This document shows positions 19,624-28,767 of a stretch of DNA of 64,000 nucleotides, one piece after another. This DNA is from Polaromonas sp. (GTDB lineage Bacteria; Pseudomonadota; Gammaproteobacteria; Burkholderiales; Burkholderiaceae_C). The position numbers and the translations under genes were made by a program. The stretch's first letter is position 1; each line of letters begins with the position of its first letter. Under the pieces are notes generated by a model, which was not told where the DNA came from, did not search any database, and saw only the letters and a list, made by a program, of their open reading frames with translations. The stretch spans positions 1 through 64,000 of the forward strand of contig PNML01000006.1 of assembly GCA_013823635.1 (NCBI GenBank), written 5' to 3'.

Positions 19624-20955
19624 TCAGATGACGCCGTCAAACACCATCACGTCCACTTCATCACCCACGGCCACGTTGCCCTGGCCGTGGTGCAGCACGA
19701 TGAGGCCGTTGGCCGCCACCATGGAGCTGAGCACGCCAGACCCCTGGTTGCCGGTGGTGCGCACCTGCAGGCTGCCGTCGGGCGCGGTGCTGACGGTGCC
19801 GCGCTGGTACTCGGTGCGGCCCGGTTTTTTGCGCAGGGCCTCGGTGCTGCGGGCCTTGAGCAGCACGGGTGCACAGCCCTGGCAGCCCATCATGCGCAGC
19901 AGGGCCGGGCGCACAAAGGCCAAAAACGTCACCATGACCGCCACGGGGTTGCCCGGCAGGCCAAACAGCACGGTGTGACCGCTGGCCCCCGGCCTGGGGA
20001 TGCGGCCCACGGCCATGGGCCTGCCCGGGCGCATGGCAATGCGCCAGAACACCACGCCGCTGTGGCCGCTGGGGTCGTCGGCGGCGAGTTGCTTCATCAT
20101 GGCCTTGGTGTGGTCGGCCTCGCCCACGCTCACGCCACCGCTGGTGATGACGGCATCGGCCTGCGCGGCGGCATGGCGAAACGCCGCTTCCAGCAGGGTG
20201 GGGTCGTCCTTGACCACACCCATGTCGATCACCTCGCAGCCCAGGCGCTGCAGCAGGCCGAACACGGTGTAACGGTTGCTGTCGTACACGGCACCTTCGC
20301 GCGGGGCATCGCCCAGGCTGAGGATTTCGTCCCCGGTGGAGAAGTACGCCACCTTCAGGCGCCGGTACACCGTCACGGTGGGCAGGCCCAGGCTGGCGGC
20401 CAGGCCCAGTGCGGCGGGCGTGAGGCGCTGGCCGGCGCGCAGCGCGGGTTGGCCTTGCATCAGGTCTTCGCCCATCAGGCGGCGGTTGTCGCCGCGTTGC
20501 AGCACCCCGGCGGGGAGGGTGATGCTGCCGTCTGCGTTGGCCTGGGTGAGTTCTTGCGGCACCACGGTGTCCAGTCCGGTGGGCATGATGGCGCCGGTCA
20601 TGATCTTCACGCACTGACCGGGCACCACACTGCCCTGCCAGGCCTTGCCCGCAAAGGCGGTGGCGCCCACGGGCTGCAGCGTCAGCGCCTGACCGGGCTG
20701 CAGCTGTGCGCCGTCGAACGCATAGCCGTCCATGGCGGAGTTGTCGTGCGGCGGCACGCTGACGGGCGAGACGATGTCGGCCGCCAGCACGCGGTGGTGG
20801 GCTTGCAGCAGGGGCAGGGCTTCGGTGTCGCCCGGTGCATGGCCCAGGGGTTGCACCAGTTGGGCCAGGAAGTCGTTCACCGCGTCGGCGCGCAGGGCCT
20901 GCGGGTCGTAACCTTGCAGCTCGGCAATGATTTTTTCGACGTTTTTCATGCCCAT
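19624..20955 (-). CDS. moeA: Molybdopterin molybdotransferase
   Basis: PPHDNSAMDGYAFDGAQL; ITSGGVSVGEADHTK; GLPGNPVAVMVTF. Confidence 0.93.
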   Translation of the reverse strand: MGMKNVEKIIAELQGYDPQALRADAVNDFLAQLVQPLGHAPGDTEALPLLQAHHRVLAADIVSPVSVPPHDNSAMDGYAFDGAQLQPGQALTLQPVGATAFAGKAWQGSVVPGQCVKIMTGAIMPTGLDTVVPQELTQANADGSITLPAGVLQRGDNRRLMGEDLMQGQPALRAGQRLTPAALGLAASLGLPTVTVYRRLKVAYFSTGDEILSLGDAPREGAVYDSNRYTVFGLLQRLGCEVIDMGVVKDDPTLLEAAFRHAAAQADAVITSGGVSVGEADHTKAMMKQLAADDPSGHSGVVFWRIAMRPGRPMAVGRIPRPGASGHTVLFGLPGNPVAVMVTFLAFVRPALLRMMGCQGCAPVLLKARSTEALRKKPGRTEYQRGTVSTAPDGSLQVRTTGNQGSGVLSSMVAANGLIVLHHGQGNVAVGDEVDVMVFDGVI

Positions 20956-20992
20956 CGCTTGATGTGATTGGAGTTTCAGCTATTGAATGTGT
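20955..20992 (+). repeat. Partial member g of dispersed repeat family
   Basis: tCGCTTGATGTGATTGGAGTTTCAGCTATTGAAT. Confidence 0.35.
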
Positions 20993-21013
20993 AAGGGTGC
21001 GCCGCCCAGGTGC

Positions 21014-21673
21014 TCAAGGTGCTTCCAGCGCTTGCAGGTCGGCCAGGGTGTTGGCGTTGAAGAAGGCGCGGGGGTCGTCGCCGGGTTGGTCAAACGGCAC
21101 CAGCACGGTGCGGTGCTGGGCGGTCCAGCGGTCAATCTTGCGGCCACCGGCCTGGGTGAAGGCCACCAGGCTGGCCAGCAGGTCGGTGCTGAGCAGGCAG
21201 AACACCGGCTGGCTGCGCACGTTGCCGTCTTCTTCGGGTGCGGCGGCCATGGCAATTTCGGCGCCTTCGCGCACCAGTGCCTGGGCCATGCGTTCGGCCA
21301 GGTCCAGCGGGAAGCGGGGGGTGTCGCAGGGCACGGTCAGCAGCCAGGGGGTTTCGCAGTGCTCCAGCCCGGTCATGAAGCCGGCCAGTGGGCCGGCGTA
21401 GTCGGCCAGGGTGTCGGGCCACACGGGCGCACCAAAGGCTTCATAGGCGGCCAGGTGTCGGTTGGCGTTGACCAGCGTGGCACCCACCCAGCCGCCTTGC
21501 TGCAATTGCAGGCGCAGCAGGGTGTGCAGGGCCATGGGGGTGCCGTGGAAGTTTTGCAGGCCTTTGTCGGTGCCGCCCATGCGGGTGCCCCGACCACCGG
21601 CCAGCACCAGGCCGGTGATGTCGCCAGGGGCAATGGTGGGCGTGTGCGGGTGGGCGGGTGTGGGTGTGTGCAT
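21014..21673 (-). CDS. mobA: Molybdenum cofactor guanylyltransferase
   Basis: [27 protein letters not shown]. Confidence 0.92.
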   Translation of the reverse strand: MHTPTPAHPHTPTIAPGDITGLVLAGGRGTRMGGTDKGLQNFHGTPMALHTLLRLQLQQGGWVGATLVNANRHLAAYEAFGAPVWPDTLADYAGPLAGFMTGLEHCETPWLLTVPCDTPRFPLDLAERMAQALVREGAEIAMAAAPEEDGNVRSQPVFCLLSTDLLASLVAFTQAGGRKIDRWTAQHRTVLVPFDQPGDDPRAFFNANTLADLQALEAP

Positions 21674-21719
21674 GCGGTGGGGTGGTGGTGTGGGGGCGGG
21701 CGGGGGGCCGGGGTTGGCC

Positions 21720-22913
21720 TCAGCCGCCGATGTAACTCATTTCAATGCGCTTGCCCGTGCCCACGGTGGCGTCGGGCGGCAGGCTGGCGCGCAGTTGCGA
21801 ATAGCGGTCGGTGCGGCCTTGCCAGATGCGCCCGATGGCGCTGGCCAGTTCGGCCTCGGTGGCGGGGGCATGCAGGCTGCCGTCCGGCGCTGGTGTGCCG
21901 CGGATGAGGCTGCGCAGGTCGTGGCCTTCGGTGGCAAACAGGCACATGAACAGCTTGCCCTCGGTGGACAGGCGGGCGCGGTTGCAGTCGCCACAAAACG
22001 CCTGCGTCACGCTGCTGATGACGCCGATTTCGCCCAGCGCAGGGTCGTGCTGGCCATTGGCGCCCACGTAGCCCCAGCGCTCGGCGGTCTCGCCGGGGGC
22101 AGAGGGTTCGAGTTGCACCAGGGGCATCTCGGCGTGGATGTGGCGCACCACCTCGGCGCTGGGCATGACCTCGTCCATGCGCCAGCCGTTGGTGGCGCCC
22201 ACGTCCATGTATTCGATGAAGCGCAGCACCATGCCGCTGCCGCGGAAGTGCCGGGCCATGGGCAAAATTTCGTGGTCGTTGGTGCCGCGCTTGACCACCA
22301 TGTTGATCTTCAGCCCGCTGGGGCCGCCGTTGACCGGGGCGCCCAGGCCCACGTCGCGGGCCGCCTGCAGGCCGTCCAGCACCTCGGCCACCGGAAAGTC
22401 CACGTCGTTCATGCGGCGAAACACGGCGTCGTCCAGCCCGTCCAGGCTCACCGTCACGCGGTGCAGGCCGGCGTCTTTCAGGGCGCGGGCCTTTTTGCGC
22501 AGCAGGCTGCCGTTGGTGGTCAGCGTCAGGTCCAGCGGCAAGCCATCGGGGGTGCGCAGCTCGGCCAGTTGGGCAATCAGCACCTCGATGTGTTTGCGCA
22601 GCAGCGGTTCGCCCCCGGTGAGGCGGATTTTTTGCACCCCGTGCGCCACAAAGCTGCGCGCCACGCGGGTGATTTCCTCGAACGACAGCAGGGCGCTGTG
22701 GGGCAGGTAGGGGTGGTCCTTGTCGAACACCTCTTTGGGCATGCAGTAGCTGCAGCGGAAGTTGCAGCGGTCGGTCACGCTGATGCGCAGGTCACGCAGT
22801 GGCCGCCCCAGACCATCGGCCAACAAGCCATTGGCCTGGATGGGCTGGGTTGGCAGGGCGGCCACCAGGGTGCGCATGCGCTGGTCGATGAGGGGAATGA
22901 CGCGTTCGGACAT
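21720..22913 (-). CDS. moaA: GTP 3',8-cyclase
   Basis: [41 protein letters not shown]-terminal GG. Confidence 0.95.
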   Translation of the reverse strand: MSERVIPLIDQRMRTLVAALPTQPIQANGLLADGLGRPLRDLRISVTDRCNFRCSYCMPKEVFDKDHPYLPHSALLSFEEITRVARSFVAHGVQKIRLTGGEPLLRKHIEVLIAQLAELRTPDGLPLDLTLTTNGSLLRKKARALKDAGLHRVTVSLDGLDDAVFRRMNDVDFPVAEVLDGLQAARDVGLGAPVNGGPSGLKINMVVKRGTNDHEILPMARHFRGSGMVLRFIEYMDVGATNGWRMDEVMPSAEVVRHIHAEMPLVQLEPSAPGETAERWGYVGANGQHDPALGEIGVISSVTQAFCGDCNRARLSTEGKLFMCLFATEGHDLRSLIRGTPAPDGSLHAPATEAELASAIGRIWQGRTDRYSQLRASLPPDATVGTGKRIEMSYIGG

Positions 22914-22997
22914 GCGCCGGATTATCGGCCAGCCCCCAGCGTCGGCTTCGACTCAGCCCCACCCCCGGCAAGGTCAGCGGCGCGGCCAGGCGGGAGA

Positions 22998-23375
22998 TCA
23001 GCGCACCCAGATGCCGCCGCGCAGGCTCCAGCGGTTGTCCCGCTGTTCCCAGTGGTGAGGTACGTAGCGGTGGCCGGGCACGGGCTGGACGTAGCGGCCC
23101 GGCACCCAGCGGTGCCTGCCGCCTTCCCAACCCCAGTGGCCCCCAATCCAAACGGCGCCTGCGAATGGCACTGGTGGCGCCACCTCGACCCGCAGGGGCG
23201 GCGGTGCTGCGCCGTAGATGATGGTTTCAGTCTGGGGTTGACCGTAGACCGGGTAGCCAGGGTAGGGGGCTGGCGCGGTTGGGTAGCCCGCCGGGGCCAC
23301 GACGCAGGCCGACAGGCTGGCGGTCAGCAGGCTGGCCAACGTGGTGGTTCGCAGGTGGGCGGCGAAGGTGTTCAT
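22998..23375 (-). CDS. YXWGXW repeat-containing periplasmic/lipoprotein
   Basis: AVWIGGHWGWEGGRHRWVPGRYVQPVPGHRYVPHHW. Confidence 0.75.
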   Translation of the reverse strand: MNTFAAHLRTTTLASLLTASLSACVVAPAGYPTAPAPYPGYPVYGQPQTETIIYGAAPPPLRVEVAPPVPFAGAVWIGGHWGWEGGRHRWVPGRYVQPVPGHRYVPHHWEQRDNRWSLRGGIWVR

Positions 23376-23521
23376 GGTGTGGTCCTGAAGTAATCGGGGG
23401 TGTTGCCAACGCAGCCGTGCACTGTACGAAAGATGTGGCCCGGCGGGTGCCTGTTGGCGCCGGGTGTTACGAGTTCTTACGTTCGCGCCATGTACTGGGT
23501 GGTCGTGGCTGTGATGTGCTT

Positions 23522-23550
23522 TAATTCAATGATTGTTGAAACATTGAAAT
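23522..23550 (+). promoter_or_regulatory. Putative ArsR operator
   Basis: TTCAA-N6-TTGAA (23525-23540) plus further TTGAA at 23544-23548, just upstream of the ars genes. Confidence 0.5.
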
Positions 23551-23567
23551 GATCAGGAGCACACCCC

Positions 23568-24185
23568 ATGAAACGCTTTCACGTTCACCTGCATGTGGCC
23601 GATCTGGCCGCCAGCCTGGCCTTTTACAACCGCCTGTTTGCCGCCGAGCCCGCCCGGGTGGAGGCTGACTACGCCAAGTGGATGCTGACCGACCCGCCGC
23701 TGAACTTTGCCATTTCCACCCGGGGCAGCCAGCCGGGGCTGGACCATTTCGGGTTTCAGGTGGACCAGGCCGAGGAGCTGGCCGCCCTCAAGGCCCAGGC
23801 ACAGGCCGCCGACATGGCCCTGCTGGACGAGGGCGAAACCACCTGCTGCTACGCCCGCAGCGACAAATACTGGGTGACCGACCCGCAGGGCGTGGCCTGG
23901 GAGCAGTTCCACACGCTGGACACCATCCCCACCTTCAGCGAAGCAACTTCAACGCCACACATGCCGCCAGCCCAGAGCTGCTGCGCGCCCACTGCACCTG
24001 ATGTGGCAGCCCAGTCAGCGGGCTGCGGCACTGCTGAGCAGCCAGCGGCCTCTGCGGGTGGCTGCTGTCCCCCAGCCAAAACCGCCGCCACGGGAGGCGG
24101 TTGCTGCGCTCCCGTCAAGCCAGCGGCGCCTACTGGTGGCTGCTGCGGCCCCAGCGCATCCAGCACCAAAGCGGGCTGCTGCTGA
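23568..24185 (+). CDS. arsI: ArsI/CadI-family VOC metalloprotein with Cys-rich C-terminal tail
   Basis: FHVHLHVADLAASLAFYNRLFAAEPARVEADYAKWMLTDPPLNFAIS; vicinal cysteines in ETTCCYARSDKYWVTDP. Confidence 0.88.
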   Translation: MKRFHVHLHVADLAASLAFYNRLFAAEPARVEADYAKWMLTDPPLNFAISTRGSQPGLDHFGFQVDQAEELAALKAQAQAADMALLDEGETTCCYARSDKYWVTDPQGVAWEQFHTLDTIPTFSEATSTPHMPPAQSCCAPTAPDVAAQSAGCGTAEQPAASAGGCCPPAKTAATGGGCCAPVKPAAPTGGCCGPSASSTKAGCC

Positions 24186-24547
24186 TGGCCGACACCCCCC
24201 TCGCCACCCCTGACAGCATCGCCCACCTGGACGCCGTGCGGGCACTGGCCGCGCTGGCGCACGACGCGCGGCTGGCCGTGTTCAAGCTGCTGGTGCAGGC
24301 CGGGCCTGAGGGCCTGCCCGCCGGTGCGCTGGCCGAGCAGTTGGCCGTGGCCCCGTCGGCCCTGTCGTTTCACCTGAAAGAGCTGACGCATGCGGGGCTG
24401 CTGGCGCAGCGCCCCGATGGCCGCAAAGTCATGTACAGCGCCAACTTCGCCACCATGAACCAGCTCATCGCCCACCTCACCGACAACTGCTGCCAGGGTG
24501 CGCCCTGCGCGGTGGCCGTGCCCGCCACCGTGTGCTGCACCGACTGA
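24185..24547 (+). CDS. arsR: ArsR family arsenic-responsive repressor
   Basis: wHTH VAPSALSFHLKELTHAGLLAQRPDGRKVMYSANF; C-terminal DNCCQGAPC; TGATG overlap with upstream gene. Confidence 0.9.
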   Translation: MADTPLATPDSIAHLDAVRALAALAHDARLAVFKLLVQAGPEGLPAGALAEQLAVAPSALSFHLKELTHAGLLAQRPDGRKVMYSANFATMNQLIAHLTDNCCQGAPCAVAVPATVCCTD

Positions 24548-24589
24548 CCCGTCTTTTCATTTGTTTCCTCCGCTCACCAAGGATTTTTC

Positions 24590-25087
24590 ATGGGCCACCA
24601 GACTTACAACATCCTGTTTCTGTGTACCGGCAACTCCGCCCGCAGCGTGCTGGCCGAGTCGCTGATGAACGCGCTGGGCAACGGCCGGTTCCGGGCGTTT
24701 TCGGCCGGCAGCCACCCGGCGGGGGCCGTCAACCCGTTTGCACTGGCGTTTTTGCAGGCCAACGGCTTGCCCACCGAGGGGCTGAGGAGCAAGTCGTGGG
24801 ACGAATTTGCCGCCCCCGGTGCGCCGGTGATGGACTTCATCATCACCGTGTGCGACCAGGCTGCCGGTGAGGTGTGCCCTTTGTGGCCCGGCCAGCCCGT
24901 GTCTGCCCACTGGGGCGCACCCGACCCGGCTGCCGTGGTGGGCAGCGACGCGGACAAGCACCGGGCCTTCAAGGACACGGCCACCCTCATGCGGCGGCGC
25001 ATCGAGCTGTTTCTGTCGCTGCCGCTGGCCTCGCTGGATGGCCTGGCGTTGACATCCGCGATGAAGTCCATCGGAGCGTCGGCATGA
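24590..25087 (+). CDS. arsC: Arsenate reductase, LMW phosphatase family
   Basis: NILFLCTGNSARSVLAESLMNALG; VCDQAAGEVCPLWPG. Confidence 0.92.
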   Translation: MGHQTYNILFLCTGNSARSVLAESLMNALGNGRFRAFSAGSHPAGAVNPFALAFLQANGLPTEGLRSKSWDEFAAPGAPVMDFIITVCDQAAGEVCPLWPGQPVSAHWGAPDPAAVVGSDADKHRAFKDTATLMRRRIELFLSLPLASLDGLALTSAMKSIGASA

Positions 25088-26172
25088 GCGTCCAGTGTGA
25101 AGTGACGGCCAAGCGCGCTGCGGGTTCTGTGGCGGCTGCGCCCATGAGCGTGTTCGAGCGCTACCTGACGGTGTGGGTGTTTCTGTGCATCGTGGCAGGC
25201 ATTGCACTGGGCCAGCTGGCGCCCGGCGTGTTTCAGGCCGTGGGCCGCATGGAGGTGGCACAGGTCAACCTGCCCGTGGGCCTGCTGATCTGGGTCATGG
25301 TCATTCCCATGCTGGTGAAGGTGGACTTTGGCGCCTTGGGCCAGGTGCGCCAGCACCTGCGGGGCATTGGCGTGACGCTGTTCGTCAACTGGCTGGTCAA
25401 GCCGTTTTCCATGGCGTTTCTGGGCTGGCTGTTCATTCGGCACCTGTTTGCCGACTGGCTGCCCGCCGACCAGCTCGACAGCTATGTGGCCGGCCTCATC
25501 CTGCTGGCCGCTGCACCCTGCACGGCCATGGTGTTTGTGTGGAGCCGCCTGACCGGGGGCGACCCGCTGTTCACCCTGAGCCAGGTGGCGCTGAACGACG
25601 CCATCATGGTGGTGGCCTTTGCACCGCTGGTGGGCTTGCTGCTGGGGCTGTCGGCCATTGTGGTGCCATGGGCCACGCTGGTGACGTCGGTGGTGCTGTA
25701 CATCGTCATCCCCGTGGTGCTGGCGCAGTGGCTGCGCAAGGCGCTGCTGCAAAAAGGGCAGGCCGCCTTTGACGCAGCCATGGCCCGGCTGGGTCCCTGG
25801 AGCATGGCGGCGCTGCTGGTGACGCTGGTGCTGCTGTTCGCCTTCCAGGGTGAAGCCATCCTGGCGCAGCCGCTGGTGATTGCGCTGCTGGCCGTGCCCA
25901 TCCTCATCCAGGTGCTGTTCAATTCGGGCTTGGCCTACTGGCTCAACCGCGCCGTGGGCGAAAAGCACAGCGTGGCCTGCCCCTCCGCGCTGATTGGGGC
26001 CAGCAACTTCTTTGAACTGGCCGTGGCCGCCGCCATCAGCCTGTTCGGCTTCAACTCCGGCGCGGCACTGGCCACCGTGGTGGGTGTGCTGATTGAGGTG
26101 CCGGTGATGCTGCTGGTGGTGCGCGTGGTCAACCAGAGCAAGGGCTGGTACGAGCGCGGTGCCCAGGCGTGA
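25084..26172 (+). CDS. acr3: ACR3 family arsenite efflux transporter
   Basis: FERYLTVWVFLCIVAGIALGQLAPGVF; APCTAMVFVWSRLTGGD; ATGA overlap with arsC. Confidence 0.93.
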   Translation: MSVQCEVTAKRAAGSVAAAPMSVFERYLTVWVFLCIVAGIALGQLAPGVFQAVGRMEVAQVNLPVGLLIWVMVIPMLVKVDFGALGQVRQHLRGIGVTLFVNWLVKPFSMAFLGWLFIRHLFADWLPADQLDSYVAGLILLAAAPCTAMVFVWSRLTGGDPLFTLSQVALNDAIMVVAFAPLVGLLLGLSAIVVPWATLVTSVVLYIVIPVVLAQWLRKALLQKGQAAFDAAMARLGPWSMAALLVTLVLLFAFQGEAILAQPLVIALLAVPILIQVLFNSGLAYWLNRAVGEKHSVACPSALIGASNFFELAVAAAISLFGFNSGAALATVVGVLIEVPVMLLVVRVVNQSKGWYERGAQA

Positions 26173-26190
26173 AGTTTTGAAAACTTGAAG

Positions 26191-26256
26191 GATAAATTCA
26201 AAGTTTTTTGGCTGCTAAGCGCTTTATTGTAATAAACAGTGTGCTATGAAAATAGC
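26191..26256 (+). repeat. Dispersed repeat family member c
   Basis: GGCTGCTAAGCGCTTTATTGTAATAAACAGTGTGCTATGAAAATAGC. Confidence 0.55.
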
Positions 26257-26275
26257 GCGTTTTTGCTATCAAAAT

Positions 26276-26701
26276 ATGACTAAGATCACCATCTACCACA
26301 ACCCCAAATGCGGCACCTCGCGCAACGTGCTGGCCCTCATCCGCAACACCGGCGTCGAGCCCGAGGTGGTGGAATACCTCAAAACCCCGCCCGGCAAACA
26401 GCGCCTGACCGAGCTGGTGGCCGCCACCGGCCAGGGTGCCCGCGCACTGCTGCGCGAGAAGGGCACGCCCTATGCCGAGCTGGGGCTGGACCAGCCCCAC
26501 TGGAGCGACGAGCAGCTGATCGACTTCATGGTCGCACACCCCATCCTCATGAACCGCCCGCTGGTGGTGACCGAGCTGGGCACCCGCCTGTGCCGCCCCT
26601 CAGAAGCCGTGCTCGACATCCTGCCCCTGCCGCAGCTGGGCGCACTGGCCAAGGAAGATGGCGAGCAGGTGGTGGGTGCGGATGGGCAGCGGGTGAGGTG
26701 A
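26276..26701 (+). CDS. arsC: Arsenate reductase, glutaredoxin-dependent (ArsC/Spx fold)
   Basis: MTKITIYHNPKCGTSRNVLALIRNTG; NRPLVVTELGTRLCRPSE. Confidence 0.93.
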   Translation: MTKITIYHNPKCGTSRNVLALIRNTGVEPEVVEYLKTPPGKQRLTELVAATGQGARALLREKGTPYAELGLDQPHWSDEQLIDFMVAHPILMNRPLVVTELGTRLCRPSEAVLDILPLPQLGALAKEDGEQVVGADGQRVR

Positions 26702-26798
26702 ACACGCCAACGGCGGATCTGCTGGCCGGTTGTTTTGGATGGGCTGAGCGGCGGCTGGGCTGGGCGCTGACGGCTTCGGCGTTGCGCGCCCGTTTTTT

Positions 26799-27227
26799 TC
26801 AGCGGGTACCGGGTGCCAGCGGGGCTTTGTGCACGCGGGCCCAGTCTTTCAGCGTCTGTTGCAGCCGGTTTCCGGCGTTGGTGTGGGCCTGGCGGAAGGT
26901 GTGGGTCAGTTGTTTTTGCTGTGCCTCGGTGGGTGGCGGCGCGGCGTGGGCTTTGAGTTGGTCGATGACCCGCATCACCGTTTGAAAATCTTTTGAGCGC
27001 AGCGCCAGGGCCAGCATGTCCTGGCCGTCGGCGGTGTGGTCGAGCACGTCGGCCCCGTGCGCCAGCATGTGCTTGACCACACCGGCCTTGCCGGCCAGAC
27101 AGACCCAGTGAAAAGGTACCAGCCCGCCCTCCAGACGGGCATTGAAGTCGGCACCGGGTGCCAGGTCGTCGGGCGACAGCGGCCAGCCCGAAGCCTTGGT
27201 CATTTGTTGGATTTTCCAGTCGGCCAT
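26799..27227 (-). CDS. Small ankyrin-repeat protein (copy 1)
   Basis: GLVPFHWVCLAGKAGVVKHMLAHGADVLDHTADGQDMLALAL; paralog at 50938-51348. Confidence 0.8.
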   Translation of the reverse strand: MADWKIQQMTKASGWPLSPDDLAPGADFNARLEGGLVPFHWVCLAGKAGVVKHMLAHGADVLDHTADGQDMLALALRSKDFQTVMRVIDQLKAHAAPPPTEAQQKQLTHTFRQAHTNAGNRLQQTLKDWARVHKAPLAPGTR

Positions 27228-27340
27228 GGCGGGATGGTCGCACACCCGGCGGCTGAAGGGCATTGGGGCGTGCAACTTTGGCCGTGTTGGCGTACCGTAG
27301 GGGGTATCGATGAATTTTCAACCGTATCGGAGACAAACCC

Positions 27341-28285
27341 ATGCACCGCCGCCACCTGTTCCATGCCCTGGCCCGCACCGCTGCCCTGGTGGGCACGCTG
27401 GCTCTGGCCACCGCCGCCCATGCCCTGAACATTTCCTTCCAACCCGTGGCCCCCAACGTATATGCGTACGTGGGCGACACCGAAGGCCGCACTTATGAGA
27501 ACGAAGCGCTCAACGCCAACATTGGCCTGGTGGTCACCCCCGCCGGGGCGGTGCTGATAGACCCCGGTGCCACCTACCGAACCGGCGCGACCATCGCCGC
27601 CGCTGCCCAACAAGTGAGCAACCAGCCCATCAAATGGGTCATCAACACCGGGGGCCAAGACCACCGCTGGCTGGGCAATGGCTACTTCAAGGCGCAGGGC
27701 GCTGACATCATTGCCCACGCCAACGCCCAGGCCGACATGCAAGCCCGCGGCCCCGAGCACCTGCGCGCCAACGCCCCGGTGCTGAAAGACAAACAAGACG
27801 GCACCGTGCCCGTGTACGCCACCCGCTGGCTGCAAGGCCCTGACAACACGCTGGAGCTGGGCGGCGTGAAGCTGCAATTTATCCACCGCAATGGCGGGCA
27901 CACGCCTGGCGACATGCTGGTGTATTTGCCCGCGACGGGCGTGGTGTTCACGGGGGATGTGGTCTACACCGACCGCATTTTGGGCTTGCACCCGGTGAGC
28001 AAAACCAAAACCTGGGTGGCCAGCTTTGAGGCGCTGGAGGCGCTCCAACCCAAGGTGGTGGTGCCCGGCCATGGCCGCGTGACCACCTTGGCCCAAGCCC
28101 AGCGCGACACCGGCAACCTGCTGCGGGCCTTGCGCGCCCACATGGGCAAGGCCGTGGAGGCGGGCACCGACATCGGCACCGCCGTCAAAACCTTTGACGC
28201 CACACCCTTCAAACACCTGCAGCACGTGGACGTGTGGCTGCCCCAACTGGCCAACCTCACCTACCTGGAGATGGAGCAGGAGTGA
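27341..28285 (+). CDS. MBL-fold metallo-hydrolase, exported
   Basis: Signal peptide; MBL motifs GGHTPGD, FTGDVVYTDR, VVPGHG; degenerate first motif NTGGQDHRWLGN. Confidence 0.85.
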   Translation: MHRRHLFHALARTAALVGTLALATAAHALNISFQPVAPNVYAYVGDTEGRTYENEALNANIGLVVTPAGAVLIDPGATYRTGATIAAAAQQVSNQPIKWVINTGGQDHRWLGNGYFKAQGADIIAHANAQADMQARGPEHLRANAPVLKDKQDGTVPVYATRWLQGPDNTLELGGVKLQFIHRNGGHTPGDMLVYLPATGVVFTGDVVYTDRILGLHPVSKTKTWVASFEALEALQPKVVVPGHGRVTTLAQAQRDTGNLLRALRAHMGKAVEAGTDIGTAVKTFDATPFKHLQHVDVWLPQLANLTYLEMEQE

Positions 28286-28289
28286 GACA

Positions 28290-28357
28290 TTAATTTCAAG
28301 CAAAAAGTGCTTCTGGCACTTGATTGGTAAGTGCTAACAGCTATCGATTTATTTGAC
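28290..28357 (+). repeat. Dispersed repeat family member d
   Basis: AAGTGCTTCTGGCACTTGATTGGTAAGTGCTAACAGCTATCGATTTATTTG. Confidence 0.6.
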
Positions 28358-28371
28358 CAAAGGAACGTGCC

Positions 28372-28551
28372 ATGGACATCAAAGTACTGATTTCTGGCTG
28401 CACCAACTGCAAAAACACCGTCGCCCTCAGAGACCAGGTGGCCAAGGCCCAAGGCGTGGACATCGCCCTGGAGAAGGTGGACGACATGCGCGCCATCATG
28501 GCCCAAGGCGTGATGGGCCGGGACAAGGTTGAGCAGTGGCTTGCCGTTTGA
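28372..28551 (+). CDS. Thioredoxin-fold protein (redox-active disulfide protein 2-like), apparently internally shortened
   Basis: MDIKVLISGCTNCKNTVALRDQVAKAQGVDIALEKVDDMRAIMAQGVMGRDKVEQWLAV*; below ORF-track size cut-off. Confidence 0.7.
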   Translation: MDIKVLISGCTNCKNTVALRDQVAKAQGVDIALEKVDDMRAIMAQGVMGRDKVEQWLAV

Positions 28552-28767
28552 AGCACCACGAGGAGGGCCGGGGGCGGTTGGCGAGGGGTGAACCGTGGGG
28601 TGTCGTCCATCGGCCGGGTCGGTAACGGCCTGACCCTGCTTCTGCGGCCTGGCGTGAACCGCGTGCACAAGCCGCCCATCTGGGCCGCAGGCGCCGTCCA
28701 CACCACGGTCACCGCACTCTGCATCAGGCCCAACCCGGCTCCCCCCGCCTGTCTATCATTGCGCGCC

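Noticed and set aside
21462-23393. 643-aa plus-strand ORF
   Set aside because: Antisense to mobA/moaA/YXWGXW genes; composition is shadow-like
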